A stretch of 64,000 nt of DNA from Haliclystus octoradiatus. Lineage: Eukaryota; Cnidaria; Staurozoa; Stauromedusae; Haliclystidae. Where the stretch lies: contig OU744448.1 of assembly GCA_916610825.1 (NCBI GenBank), positions 34,619,993 through 34,683,992 of the forward strand. The letters are read 5' to 3'. The notes under the pieces are model-generated. The model made no database searches. It was not told the origin of the DNA and saw only the letters and a program-made list of their open reading frames with translations. The translations under genes were made by a program, and so were the position numbers. Below, piece by piece: positions 35,786 through 54,350 of this stretch (the stretch's first letter is position 1; every line of letters begins with the position of its first letter).

Positions 35786-38689
35786 ATTATCATATATACA
35801 TGTATTTATCAGCTTTAATTTTAATCAATTCATTGAATAAGAAATTGATTTTTCAAATCTTTATAATTCTCAAACATTCAATATATTTCAAAATGTTAGT
35901 TATGATATGATATATTAATATAGTACTTCTTATCGATAAAATCTCTACCAAGCCACAGAGTTTTGACTGAAACAAGTCAGTTGCAGTGTATTGCGCTGAA
36001 AGTCGTCATACCATAAACAATTATATTGAAGCTTCAAAACTAACAGCGTGCAGTATTAATCAATTCAGAAAATATCAATTATCTGAATTCCATAAAACAA
36101 TGTAAATATTTAAAAATGCATGAATGAACGATAGGCTTTTAATCAATTTATTTCAATTTTAAAAACTACAAGTAGGCGTAACTGTAGTATAGTTCAATGA
36201 TAGCAAGAGCCAGTATATATGTTCATGCCATCTTGAAGCAAGACCATACGCATTGAAGTGTGCATCAGATCGAATTTACACAAAATTGATTACGGGTATG
36301 AATGTTGTAATGATCCGATTCCAATCCGATTTGAAGCAATATGCCAATTATAAATATAATCCGATTCGAAGCAAATAATTTGTAGTTAATGTAAACTAAT
36401 CCAAGTTTTTAATGTATAGATTTATGGATGATTGCTTGATACAGTCTCAGGCGCTTTAATCAGATGTCTTTTAACTTGATGCTGGATATTCTTCGTTAGA
36501 CACTTAGTTACTACTACTGTGATATAATACAAACTACCACACAGCAATAATAAATACCAGCATGAATAAATGTGACGTACTATCACTTTATGTCGTATAG
36601 CTGGCTTTGCTATAACAACAACTAATTGATATTCGAGACCCAATGGATAGTGAGCACAATGAAGGCTAAACTGTATCTCATTTATTATTTAATCTACACA
36701 TAGACAACATAGATAGATTACAGGAATTATATAGGGTGCTGACATGAGACAGTCACATACAGCACATCAAAATGATAATACAATACGTACAATGAATCAA
36801 TAATCTTGATCATTTCCTTGAAGAAATTGTATAATTCATTTCACATCAAACGTGTAATTGATGTACTAGAGAGTGGAATACTAGAGAGTGGAACATGAAT
36901 GTCGCTATATGTACAAGAAGCAGTCAGTTGAGAGAAAACTAGAACACATTGATTAATCGCTACAAAGTACAAATACTCTTCCAAGTTTCAAAATCCAAAA
37001 TCATCTGGAATCAATAAATACAAATTCGACCCAATCCAAAGACCTAAAATATCACTACCTGGATGCGATCCAATCTGATTGGATTCGCACATCTTTAATA
37101 CGCAGGTGCAAAATAAATGAGGCTCAAAACTTTCGTTGTGGGTTTGATTTTAAACACAGCCAAAAAGGTTGAAGGTTGTTCACTTAAATTATACCTGTCA
37201 GATATGACTCTGTGATAGTATGATTAATGTAGATTCTATTACAAAGTTTATATTATAGAGGCCAGAGGGTATGATTCTTCATTACTCAGAAATTTGGTCC
37301 TGATGCTTTTAAGAAAGTTTCTTTTAAATTTTATTTCATTTTATTATTACAAAATATTTCATTAATTATTATCATATGATTTTCACATAGATTTATCTTT
37401 GGTTGGTGCTACGCAAATAAGTAGGCATATTCCCCTACAAAAAATTTGTTGAGTCCATAACTATTCATGAACCTTAAATACAAGGCTGTTTTACAAATTC
37501 TGGGCAGTAGTCACTTTTCTGAGAAGTTATTTTAAATGTAGTTTTTCGATTTGAATAGGCCTTTCAAGAAACATTAGAATAACTGTTGTGTTGACCGTTT
37601 CAACTTTTCAAAGTGCAGTACTATACATACTGATCTTCATACTATACACTTATTTTTGTGCTGCTTTCAATTCTTCTTACTGACAATTTTTACAGCCTTG
37701 ATAGTTTGGGCTGAACGTAGCTATAGCTGGTTAAATGACCTGTTTTTCATGAACAATTCATGAATATTTGTTGGTCCATTTAAAGTTCAAGAACTGTTAT
37801 CACAGCCTGCATTTTGCGTATACTTTTACGGATTAACCAAAGAGCAGCAGACTAGGTGGCAGCCATGGGCCTTGTGAGAGGATCAAAACAGACGGGGAAA
37901 CTTGCACTAGCGCAAGTTAAATAGGCACCTTCTCTAAACATTCTTGAGCACGAGCTTTACTTAGCGTATACTTTATTTCTAATCATCGATAATATAAAGG
38001 ACACCAATGCCATGTATCCTTGTTCAGTAGATTATGTAGGCAATCAAGGTGTTTTTGCATACTGTTGGTTCTCCCAGACGTCAGCACAGTATTCGAAATG
38101 ATGGAAAACAAAGGCATCAAACAAAATCTTTCTTGTTTGTAGATGTAAACATCAAGTGAAACTTACTACTGTTGTGCAGGAACGTTTTCTAATTCATGAT
38201 AGGTAAATTGATAGTTGTTAAATGAATTCAATTAATTTCGACAATACAGGCAAAGAGAAATTGCTCCATAATTATTGTTATCCTGTTTATGAATATATTT
38301 GTGAATAGGGCTAATTTGACTACCTTGAACAATGCACACTGAAAATACCCACGTGACAAGAGAGAGATTCAAAACTCAGAGGGGGTGTAAGAGGAGAGTT
38401 TCCAACAAAATCGGTACAAAATTAGAAATGCATTTGATTGATTCTGAAGTGACTTAAAAGAAGGTAGTAGGGGAGACAGATTAGCTATACGACTCGAGTA
38501 ACAATGGCTTCAAAGGTTTTGGTACAGCATTGTGCTGCCCAGGGTTGCACCCCTGTAGCTTTTTCTGCTATAGTATTCCAGGACCACGCCAAACGCCTAG
38601 TCTTATTAAAATTAATTTGAAAACAATGGCCACATGCCCCTTTGCCAGAATTCATAGTGGTCACCTCTATACAGCAGCCACCCGTCTAC

Positions 38690-38775
38690 AGTGGTCACTC
38701 TTGGTATGCCTGAAATAGTATTTTCTATCTAATCAACCCTGCATATAAAGGCCACCTGCATCTAATGGTGTGATG
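38690..38775 (-). repeat. Dispersed repeat related to the 12971 tandem unit
   Basis: Contains CAACCCTGCATATAAAGGCC then ACCTGCAT, the inverse of the CAGGTGGTCTTTATATACAG core, preceded by CAGTGGTCACTCTTGG. The 56880-57000 copy has the same order of blocks. Confidence 0.55.
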
Positions 38776-38949
38776 GGATAATTTTGTTTCACTTCGCAGT
38801 TTACAATTTAAATTTAACCACATAAGCTTCAAGCTCGTTTGCATGGGAATGAATGTCTGAACAGCAGTCAAATTTATAATCAACTAATTGAAATTACTAT
38901 TAGCTCTATTACATGAAAGTTACTAGTACGTATAGATAAAATACATTGT

Positions 38950-39022
38950 GTGAGGCGATGAGGAATCAAACCCTGGTCTCCCACAGGGACTACATGCACT
39001 CTACTATTGAGCTACCAGTCTA
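38950..39022 (-). repeat. tRNA-derived SINE relic
   Basis: On the minus strand, GGTAGCTCAATAGTAGAGTG resembles an A box and GGTTTGATTCCTC a B box, with tRNA-like spacing, but acceptor and T-stem pairing are poor. A second B-box half-copy (GGAGACCGGTACTTGATTCC) is at 42162-42200, also minus. This is better explained as a SINE than as a functional tRNA. Confidence 0.5.
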
Positions 39023-40014
39023 CATTGATCAATATATCTATCTCTCATAGCTGGCTGCTATACACAGATTTCAACTGTATCTAGCCTATTTCTAAACTTC
39101 AACTCATTATTTTGATATTTGCTTGAAGAACATCAATTTTCATAAATGTATGATATTTTTAGTAAAAGAGTACACACACAGAAGTAGGCCCTACACGAAA
39201 TATAAACCATCCCTCTATTGTTTCATGATTTCTGCCAAGGCATGTTAGGGGCATATTTGCTATTGAAATGTTAACATTTCTCTTTGCCGATTACTAGGCT
39301 TAATCTACAAAACATATGTCCGCGTACAGTCGAGCTCTCAGCCTCCCTTATGTCCAACATAATTTTCTAGGAGGTAGTTTAATATCACGAGACATCCTGA
39401 TGAAGATTACCGATGTTGCTTAAATTTTAATTATCTTGACTGATCACCTCAGAATGCCGTCTCTTTCAACTTTGTAGCCCAGGGGCCTACCCTTTATAAA
39501 TCAAAAATTAGCTTAGCCTATAATCTTGTAGATTGTCCATTAGTTATTTGTTGTGTAAGTATCTCATATTGATGCATATACACACATGTTGATACATATT
39601 AATTAATAATTATTATAGGCAAGGTGTAAAGGATTATGACAAAGTAATCGTCCCAAATGCCACAATTATCCTGTTTCTGCAAGTGGTTAAGAATCCAGTT
39701 ATTAGCTGTGCTATATCCACGGTGGAACACTTTATCAGAGGATTTTGTTCTGCAAGTAGCCTACATTTCTATGATTTTAAACAATATTACAAACATTTAC
39801 TCTGACTCAGTGCTGCAAAGTCTACAATACAAATAGATAAGTTTGTTTACTATTTCAGATAAGTTGTTTTTAAAAACAATAATTATTAGTTTTCAACTGA
39901 ATTGAGATACTGTATACAAGGTTGTGGTGTGTGCTTGTGTGTAGTGGAGACCAAAAGCTCTTCCATAATAGTCGCTCATTAATGTTAGCTTTTTTGTAAT
40001 TTAATAAATACTAT

Positions 40015-40728
40015 ATCAGATCAAAGACAGTGGATCACTAAGCCTATCCATCATCAGTTAGTACCTTAGCCCTTAATTGATTGAGTGAGCTCCTTCCCTT
40101 ACTTTTCTGATTAATGTAGGTTATGGACTATGATTTGAAGGTAGGCTAGTCTACGAGCAATGACTTTAGAAAATATAGACTAGCCCATTCTATGTGTACA
40201 ATCTATTCATGTTTTGATGTTATATTGATATTATCATATCTTACTATTCAAAGCTGAGTTAGATTACACCATACTTCATGTTAATTTTTCAAATATCTTC
40301 CCTTACCCTGTCCAATATTCAATATTAGCTATTTAAAAATACACTGTGTACTCTGTCTCTGTTAGACTGTTCGTTGATAAGTAACAACGTAGACGTGCAA
40401 ATAATTGATAAATGTTACATCAACTGTACTGGAATTTCACGATGACCAGGATAAAAACTTTGTATCCACACAAATTATATTATATGACGATGACTATTGT
40501 CGAAAGCTGTTATTTTGAAACTTTAATCTCATTACATTCGGACAAGACCGCCATTTTCTGGCCGCCATCAGAAATCTCAAAGTCAAGTTGAGTTTGAAAT
40601 ACAAATCAAACCGAAGTACAGTCAATCGTGCGAGATTCAGATTTAATTCAGATGTGGCCAAAATATCAGACGGGACAGGGTGCTACTGCGCATGACTCCA
40701 TGCAGGCTGTTGAATATTCTGTTTACCG
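40015..40728 (-). repeat. Right arm of the 0.7-kb inverted repeat pair
   Basis: Inverse copy of 35078-35785. Outer ends both carry GGTAAACAGAATATTCAACA (left orientation); inner ends carry GGCTTAGTGATCCA. A 66-codon frame starting in it is fortuitous. Confidence 0.85.
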
Positions 40729-42370
40729 TCAGTTATCAGTTGAAATTTGTCAGCTATTTCGGAAAAATAATAACCTCCCTTTAGTGCACTGCAGTGTAAA
40801 CCAGAATAAATGCAATTTGGATAAATGAAATTCCCAAAGCTTTGCTCATGTAAGGCACTTTACGTCGACCGTCGTAGATTGAATACATCTGAATTACGAA
40901 ATACTTTCGTTTCATTATCATCAAATCATAAATCTTCTATCCATTGTGCTATTCAAGAAGGGTCTCATGTTAGTCATCTATGGCTTACTTGGTAAAAAAA
41001 AGTGTTTTATTTGAAAGACCTTGAAATTCTTCTAAAAGCTTATATCGTTTATGAGCAGCCCGGGTCATGGAATCCGCCAATTCTGGATGGAATCCATATG
41101 TACAGATGAAGACATCGCAATATCATATCGTGTTCAAAGTTTCTTCACAAAATCGATATTCAAATATCAAAACTTTTATTCTGAAGAATCTTATAAATAT
41201 AGATTATTATTATCTTAAAAGTTTAGAACTGCATAGGATAGAAAATGACCGTTTACTCATATATCCAATTTAAAAGGTTTTGTCGATATTAACATTCACA
41301 TTCATTGTTCATATACAAATCATCAAAGTCTCCAATTTTTTTAAATTGAAAAATTTCATAACAGATAATGAGTCCATTCCCTAAAGCTGTAAAATAATTG
41401 TTTAATAATAGAGTATTTCGTTGGTAAAGAATTTTCCAGTTAACCTGTGTATTTGTAGTATCCTCACTTCCTCATATACCCATTCACCCATTGTTCTTTA
41501 CTTCTAATCCCGCATGTATGATGGTGAACATCAGTATTCATTGTTACTCAATATGTGATAGGTATGTATTATAAAATGAAGAGGTATGAATTTTCATGAA
41601 AGTTCATGAAAGTAAAATGGCCAAATTTTATCGAACAGTTCATGAAACAGTCGATGGAAAACAGGAAATTTTTACGGTTAGGAACTTCCGAGGTTTCCAG
41701 GAATTGAATTGTTCATTAATGTTTGTTAAGTTCATGAATTCTTCGACCAAGCAGAAAGGGGTACGAAAATTATGCAAGCGCATTTCCAATGGGGTACGGG
41801 TTTTATTAAGTCATTTTAATCTTTCTAACTGAATTGCAGCTTTTTCATGACATCATCATACTAGTCTGTATTTTTTGAATATTACAGATCAACTGATTAA
41901 TAACTAGTACCATGACTAGATTAGATCGTTTTATCCACTCCTTCTTCAGTTCTCGATAACCGAATGCGAAATTAAATCAGATCGGTTTGTTTCTAAGAAT
42001 CATCACATCGAGCAATGCCAATAGGTGCATCAGCTACATAAATTCAACCAGATGAGATAACAATCTCGTTTTGTGTGGAAACGAAAGGTCAGTCACACCT
42101 ATATACATTTATACAATCTAAATCACCAAGGCCTACATCAAATAAATTTTGAGCACCAAGGAGGAATCAAGTACCGGTCTCCCGCATCCAGTGCGGGTAA
42201 TCTAGGTAATCTAGAGTTATCTAGAGGAAAAAATAATTCAATATTTAATTTTATACAACCGCTTCATTAAAGTCAAACAATTCAATAACTAGGATATGTA
42301 GATTTAATAACCAGATCATTGCGGTTGTTTTCCGCTGGCACGTAGGATGTTCACCAGTAAGACCTGCACT
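40729..42370. other. Intergenic
   Basis: AT-rich with a TTCATGAA-rich patch at 41590-41740 (relative of the GTTCATGAAC elements) and the SINE half-copy at 42162-42200. No gene recognised. Confidence 0.3.
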
Positions 42371-42830
42371 CATTATTATTATTATACTTTTTTATTTGAT
42401 ATCTTTTGCCAAATGCCTTTATATTGGCAGGCAAATAAAGGAGACATCACATTCCACTTACATACAACCTTTAGCCTAAATTAAGATATATATCATATAT
42501 TTATATGTGATATACTAATTTAAAACTCATGTCGTGCTACTGTTGGAGCTCAATTATCAATTATTGGTTAAATAATATAACCGTAAAATACATATTACTA
42601 AATTTAAAACACATATTTATTTGTATTGAATTTAAAGGCAATGGAAAATTAACATTTACAATGCTTTGATAAATCAATTGCATCTAATCTTGATTTGAAG
42701 GTTGCCAACGTTGGTGCAATTACAATTTCGTTTGGTAGGTCGTTCCACTACGAAATGACTCGTGAACAGAAAAAGTTCTTGATGCTGCTGTTAACATTAG
42801 GATAGGATGGACCTGCATGCTAGTAGTATA
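42370..42830 (-). mobile_element. L2/CR1-like LINE 3' end
   Basis: Minus strand encodes KNFFCSRVIS, a stop, then WNDLPNEIVIAPTLATFKSR and a short tail to TAA (42649-42651), the typical end of a LINE ORF2. The 3' UTR ends near 42380 in (TAA)n. One in-frame stop shows it is dead. Confidence 0.75.
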
Positions 42831-45800
42831 AATAGTTCATTTATATCTACAAGGTTATTTAATACTTTGTAAACAAAATATAGATCAAATTTGATCCTTC
42901 TTAATCCTATTGATCTATAATTTAACATTTTTATTTATTTTATCAATTTTGATGCATAAACACATTTGCCTGATTTTAAACCTCATTCTGATGTAGGACA
43001 GTTGATGACGAAATCAGGATTTTTGATTTCAGAAAATCGAAGCATTGCTGTTTCTGAGATATGTGATGTACTTTACTTCACGTTATAGTGCTCTTGGGTG
43101 TGTTTTTGACTACTTAAAGTGTTTTCTTGCAAATTAGATAGAAATGCATCAAATTCAGGTAGAAATAGTACTTGGATTTTTATGGACGTTAGGATGTGAT
43201 AGAGGTTATTTTTCTGGTCATGTTGATGTAAAAATATCTTCTGTTGCAATTAGTGATAGGTTCGGTCGATTTTTGTGCTTCACTGGCTGGACTATATACC
43301 TTTTTGAAAATGGGTAGTTTGAAAAAAAAATAGATTTGAGTCTGCACGCAGGCTAAAACTCCCTCTGATTAATTTTTTTTTTGCCAGGCCCAGTCAGAGA
43401 CAGCTGTACTTTGAAAAATGGAATCAAAAATAAATTTATTCCAGAAACGCAGATGGTGTAGCGTACGCAAGCACGTGACTCAAGCTGAGAAAGATTGTTA
43501 GAACAAACAATCTCATCTTCTGGTATGATACTATGTGCAGAAAGCTAAAAAAATCAGCCGTTATCATTTTTTTGTTTTTTGAAATTTTATTCTCTATAAT
43601 ATTTTATTTTCCATTTAGATTTAAATTTTGAAGGTATATCTTACTTTAAAGATAATCATTGAAGTACAAATAACAAAGTACACTTCTAAAATCATTATTT
43701 TAAGTAGGCTTAGTACATCTAGAAGTAAATAAGTAATAAAATCAATCTTTAATTTTAATAAACCAATATAATTATATACAAAAGTATTAAGAAGCACACT
43801 AATTTACTTCCATCGTTGTTTACTTAAAACCCAGTTTGTCTACTTTGTCTACTGCAATAATGTTGTATCAAATTACAGTGGTGTGGGATAATTAAATTAT
43901 CATTTCATTCGATTGTTATTGCAATATAGTACATGCAATGTGTTATTAGCTTATTGATAAAGATAATTAAAAATATTTCCTACGTTTATGTATTTTTCAT
44001 AATATTTAATCAAAAAAAAACTCTGTTGCATGGTGATATAGAAAATGCGAAAATTCATGTTCATTTTTCGTTTCCATGGATATTTTATGTGGCAGTATTG
44101 TCAACTAAGAGCGTTAATTAATTATGCATAAGTTTACATACAGTCAAATCCAAGTTGATAGTATTTGCAGATAGCAGAACATATCATTTCTAAAATCGAT
44201 TGATTGCGGTTTATTATTTGTCTCGTCCTGTTTTTATATTATATATCAAAGTTGAAAAACTTAACAGAAAACTAACAATTTGATCGGGTGAGTCCGTTTT
44301 ATATTCATACTATACATTTTTACATTAATTTTGTAGACTATTAACTTATTAATATTAACTTACACTCGTTTACTTATGAGAACTTGTAAAATTGAGTTGA
44401 GCCTAGATTTATTTTATTTTATTACACTCAACTAGCTTTCTTTGATTTTCATCTGTTGTTCAATACTATGTTCTTATACTGCAAAACCAAAAGAGTAAGT
44501 TTATTTGCAGAGGTAATCTACGGTTTCGTGTTCAATTCCGCATGAGTGGATTTTCAAAAAATGTCAAATTGCAAGAAAGTGAGTGGAATTTTATCTTTTG
44601 AGAAAAACACGAGTGGAAATTAATCCAGAATTGAACGATTAATTGTATGATTACCTCTTAATAATATACATGATATGAAAAGAATCCAAAGGAAATGACT
44701 CGTCATCAATGAATTATTTATTCCCGAACTGAAACTTACCCTGTAATGTATAATTATTAAAATAATGTTTAAAATGTAAAGTAACCATTAGACTTACTTT
44801 TTCAGTTACTTTTTGTTTCCTACTGGGCATTTTAAATTTTGTCAGTCATATTGCAATTAAGAATTATTTGTATCAGAGAAGGTTTGCATTCCCGTTGCTT
44901 TTCCAAATTTCATTCCTATTGTTTCATTTTGAGTTCCATTGTTCTCTCTACCAATCAAATTTAGATTTCACTTTTTGCAGCGTTTTTCGCTTTTTTGCGC
45001 TGTTTTCAAGAAAAATTCGGAAATATTAGCTTTCTTTTAGCCAATCAGAATCAAGTAATTTTTCATATGTTACTATTCATTAAATAAATATAATCATTAT
45101 AGCTAAGGCTTATTTATTTTAATATAAATATTATTTTCGTAGTTTTTTTTCAAAAATATATTCAATGCTTTACATTAAATTTGTTAATTTGATTTTTAAA
45201 ATGCCTTTGAATTTGAAATCATCAGTTATTGCATCAAATTGATTCTGGAAAACCAAGTACAGACGATTTTCTATTTACAAGGACTTAAATCCAAGGAATT
45301 TGAAGCCGTTCAACCTTTTACCCTACTTATACAAATACAAATTTGAATGAATTATAAAACCGTTTTGTAAACTTGATTTAGTTTTGGTTTTGTTAAAAAA
45401 CATTAAATAAACGATGACTTGATTGAATGCTTCGAAAGCTGGAGTAAATCAATTCTATTTCGATAGAATATTTTTCTATCATTGAAGTTGTATTTGTTCA
45501 AAGTTAATTGAAATAATTTATGTCCGTATCTTTTTCTCGAACATAACAAATTCTGTCTAGAAAAGTATATTTTTTTACACATCATTACAAATTCATAACT
45601 TTTAATAAAAAATTTTAGAATAAAAGCGACGCTTTATAGATCTCTTGTTCAATTCATGTTTCATATGCATTTGAGTTAAGAAGACTTTGATCGTAAAATT
45701 ACTTTCCTTGCCATACTGCCCTGCTGAGATTCTATTGCTTTATCGATTCAACACCTCCAAAGCGCCTTACGAATTCCACAGACAGAACATGAAGATAATA

Positions 45801-48094
45801 GATCAAATAAAAGCATTTAACTGTTGTGAAAAACGTATCTTGCTCTACCCTTTGAACAAAGCATGCACATTACTAAAATTGATCAAGACTTTATTTTTAT
45901 TTTATTATTTGCGACCGATTCTGGGCAAACAGATGTTTCGGACATAAAATATTATCAATTTGAAAGTAGTTTCAAACTTGGTGGTGAATCGGATCGGCAT
46001 GTTCTATGGAAATCGCAAATTTGAGCAGATCAATTTAAATATTAAACATCTCATTGACATGAATAATAAAAATTATAAAGCAAAAACCAAAATTTAATAC
46101 TGTAAACGGACAAATCGCATTCAATGATTATAAGCAGGCTTCTAATTTCTCTTCATATTCGAATAAAAGATATATTTTTGAATTCAAGTTTTTGGTTAGT
46201 ATATTTCTAATCTGAATGTATTTCAATAGATAATTTGCTTTCTCTTCAAAAGCAGCTGTCAACATTGCAGAATATCTACAAGCATACTAAAAGCTTAAAC
46301 GAGGACGTACATCGAATGAATATATATTTCCCAACATATATATCCAACGATTATCCTGCGTTGAACGATTACTTGCACAGAACAAGACAAACTCTCTATT
46401 GTGACTGTAACTATAGCAACTACGACAAAATAACTTTCAAGAGCAGATGGAATTGTCCACCTGATACATCTATCATAGTTATTTTTATCTGCATTGTTAT
46501 CAGTCAATATCTTTTCAATACCCATTACATACAACTATGTAAATTAAATTTATTTTAGACTATATAACCGTTTACAAATTTATAATTTTTTTAGCTTGAA
46601 AAATGAATTACATTGATAATTCGAAACGTTGCAATAGCCCTCCTAGAATTCTCTTTGTCATGAATTTGCAACTTGATATTTATATTTCAAGGCCCATAAA
46701 CAGCTGAAATGATACAAAAACTAAAAGAACTAAAACATTTAAAACTCGTCATATGATTATTATTTTTATTAATAATATTACTTTTTTGCAGAGTAATAAA
46801 CCTCGTGAAGAAAAATTAAAAAGTGGATCATTTTTAAAAATCAAATACTGATTATGTATTCTCGGTGAGTTTGTAACTTTGTACTACAAATCTACAAATA
46901 AACAATATGCTCAAATGTCGGCTTCATAGGCATACAACAACAATATCTACATTAGACTGATCCAAAAAAGGGAAGTTTGAAAGTTGAATTGCATTCTCGA
47001 TTTTATTGTTCTAGTGGGTAAGACAATCATAGGTTCAAATGATAGATAGATCGGTCATGTAGTAATGACGTTGTCCAATTGAGAATTGGATACACTTTGA
47101 AACACACTTTTTCAGTATAGGTTCTCATCCAATAGCTTTTTAGAGGCTACAGTAATATAATTGAAATTGTTATCTTTGCAGACATAAAAAATTATTGAAG
47201 AATACTTTACTAATATTTAATTATATTTCATTGAAATTTTGAAGCGCTTTCCTCATTGACATTGTGTATTAATTTGGTGGGAAATTGAGCGCCCATTTCC
47301 AAATATTTTTTTTTCTACCCATAAGAACAATAAAATCAAGAATGCAATCCAACTTTCAAACCTTCATATTTTGGACTAGTCTAATGTACATGACGTATAC
47401 TTGCGATAAAGCTTCCCGAATCCAAATAGCAACAAGGAATGAAATGAAAATTGCCAATACAATTCAGTGATGAATAGATTATATTAAGAAACAGTTTTGC
47501 ATTTCTTGCAATCTATATCTCTAGTGTTTATATCTGTCTAATAATAGTCATACAAATAACAAATATTTGGAAATTTGAAAACAACGACATTGATATTTGA
47601 AAAGTTGTGCAATAACTGAAATATATTTATTCTGTGTCTAATTTTGTTTCAAGTGTTACTTGCTTAGAATCATAACACATCACACAAAGACAGCATGCAA
47701 TTACCTGTATATATATATAATGATCATTAATGCACATGTCAGTTTATACTTCAATATAATTTAATAAGGCTATACATGAGATGTAGGCAGAAAACAACTG
47801 CATCAAGCAACACAAGAAGCTCAACCAAAAATATACACTGAAGCCAATACTTGCTAGCTAACGTCAGGATGCGAGTAGGGTATATATGAGGATCCTAGAA
47901 CATACAGATTAAATGAATGAAAAGATATTCTGAAATTCAGTAAATGTCTAGTGAACGTTACTCCTTCAATGACATGTCTCAGTACCTGCCTGAAATATGG
48001 CCTCTCCTAGGAAAAGCTTCCTCATTTTACTTCTATAGCTAATGTCTGTTTAACTGGAAGCATATTTGTTTAAACAAGCTCTTTCTCTTTTAAG
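42831..48094. other. AT-rich gene-poor stretch
   Basis: No gene I can support. A plus-strand frame at 46235-46558 (107 codons) looks somewhat protein-like (YISNDYPALNDYLHRTRQTL, then a hydrophobic tail) and might be an exon of an unknown gene; no family was recognised. Two CCAAT-like boxes lie at about 44951 and 45041. Confidence 0.25.
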
Positions 48095-48122
48095 GGTTGC
48101 AATATATCATTGTTTGATAAAG

Positions 48123-52788
<4,666 letters not shown>

Positions 52789-53840
52789 TGAACGGATTGA
52801 TTCTGAACTCATGTCCCAAGCATTTTGATTTTTTAATATTATTAATGTTATTTAAATTGAATTAATTTTGCATCATATGATTATGGCATTTGGGTCACTT
52901 CTAATGTATTTAAGCAGGTATCATGCACTCTAGAGTACGATGCTATTGGGTTTACACAAGGAGTGCACGATAAACAGATGCAATGCAATTATTCATCTAG
53001 CAACTATATGTCTTACAATTTGTTTACGTTACATTCGAATAACATTCGACTCAAAGTACTATTACACTACATGTTGGCGATGTTCTAAACAATGAGGAAA
53101 GACAATCAATGGTGCAGCATGGCGTTAATATGAATGCTTATAGAGCGTCAGAAGAGTTGATTTGAAGTCTAATTAATGATTAGTTCATGTTATCTGTTTT
53201 TTATGAATATTGAATCATTTTCGTCTTATAAAAACACTTGGATTTAAAAACATTAAATTGGAGATCTAAACTAATTTATCAAAATTATTTACTGTATTAT
53301 CGCTGATAATACAATCAGGATACAACATCCTAATTTTAGAATTCCACCAAATTTATATTAACACATATAAATATATAGGCATATAAGACATTTAAGAGTA
53401 ATATAAAAACATTTGAATTTAGCTTCAAATTCTGAATGCCTTCAACATTTTAGATTAGGGGCTGCATAATGCAGATTCTCTCTCTGTATTAATTAAAAGT
53501 ATTACTATTGACACAAACTCAATATCACGTACAAGTATAAATATAGATATATCGTTGCATTATTATTATTCTACGAGGTAATTAATTGTCTTTCAATCTT
53601 TGGGTTCAAAAATAAAAATAAAATTACACTGATAATACGGTGTTGTATTTCAAATATCGATGTCCATTCAGTCCTGTCCTTTTTCTTTAATGCCTAATTC
53701 AAATGATGATGTTTAGAAGTCATTCTTATGGATATAATGACGCTTATTATACAAAAATGTTATTCCTGCAGACATGCGTAGATACAGGATTTTACCTACC
53801 CTTGTCTCTACACCACACCGATTATCGTTCAATGCAACCT
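52789..53840. other. 3' flank of the PAN/TSP1 gene
   Basis: AT-rich; nothing recognised except possible polyadenylation signals (AATAAAAATAAA near 53611). Confidence 0.3.
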
Positions 53841-53846
53841 CGGGGA

Positions 53847-54114
53847 GGGGGGGGGGGAGGGTAACTCCACTAATGTAAAAATGTAAAAATCTTTTTGGGT
53901 ATGAGATTTCAAATTTGGAGCTTTTGGGTATCCTATTTTTGATTTTTTCAAGAATTAAAAAAAAAAATTTGCATCATTTTTGTGTATTTACTTAAAATCA
54001 ATCAACCTGCCGGAACTTTTTGGGTAGCATCAACAGAATTTTTGGAACTTTTTTGGGTACTTTTTTCCAAAGTGGCACCCCCCGTCCCTGAAGAGCTGGA
54101 GTTACCCCCCCCCC
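53847..54114. mobile_element. MITE-like element bounded by G-run and C-run
   Basis: The left end is a G-rich run followed by GGTAACTCCA; the right end is GCTGGAGTTACC followed by a run of ten C. The interior repeats CTTTTTGGGTA several times. The inverted ends suggest a small foldback element of about 270 bp. Confidence 0.6.
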
Positions 54115-54277
54115 AGGAATGCAACGAGTAAAGAGAAATCCAATAGGCTGAAATCCAAAGATTCTTTCGGATACAAATGACTTTTACTATTCGAAAATGT
54201 TATTCCTGCAAATCCCCTATAATAAAATGTACCCTGTCCCACTTTCTGAAGGGCAACAATATTTATACAAAAATAGC

Positions 54278-54350
54278 AATTGGGTAAAAACAACCCGGTG
54301 GATTGATGCAAAATTGAATTACCTTTCTGATAAGCGATAAATTAGGTGTT
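54278..54350 (+). repeat. Dispersed repeat copy (partner at 26553-26625)
   Basis: Contains AACCCGGTGGATTGATGCAA followed by ACCTTTCTGA, as in the partner copy. Confidence 0.55.

Larger units (their letters stand above)
35786..40014. other. 4.2-kb spacer between the inverted arms
   Basis: No transposase or other gene recognised. Contains AATCCGATT/GGATTGGATT-rich patches (36290-36370, 36990-37090) related to 25085-25205, a GTTCATGAAC-type remnant (37745-37805), a copy of the dispersed CAACCCTGCATATAAAGGCC repeat (38690-38775) and a tRNA-like SINE relic (38955-39020). Confidence 0.4.

Noticed and set aside
38950-39022. Functional tRNA gene
   Set aside because: A- and B-box-like motifs are present but acceptor and T stems do not pair; treated as a SINE relic.
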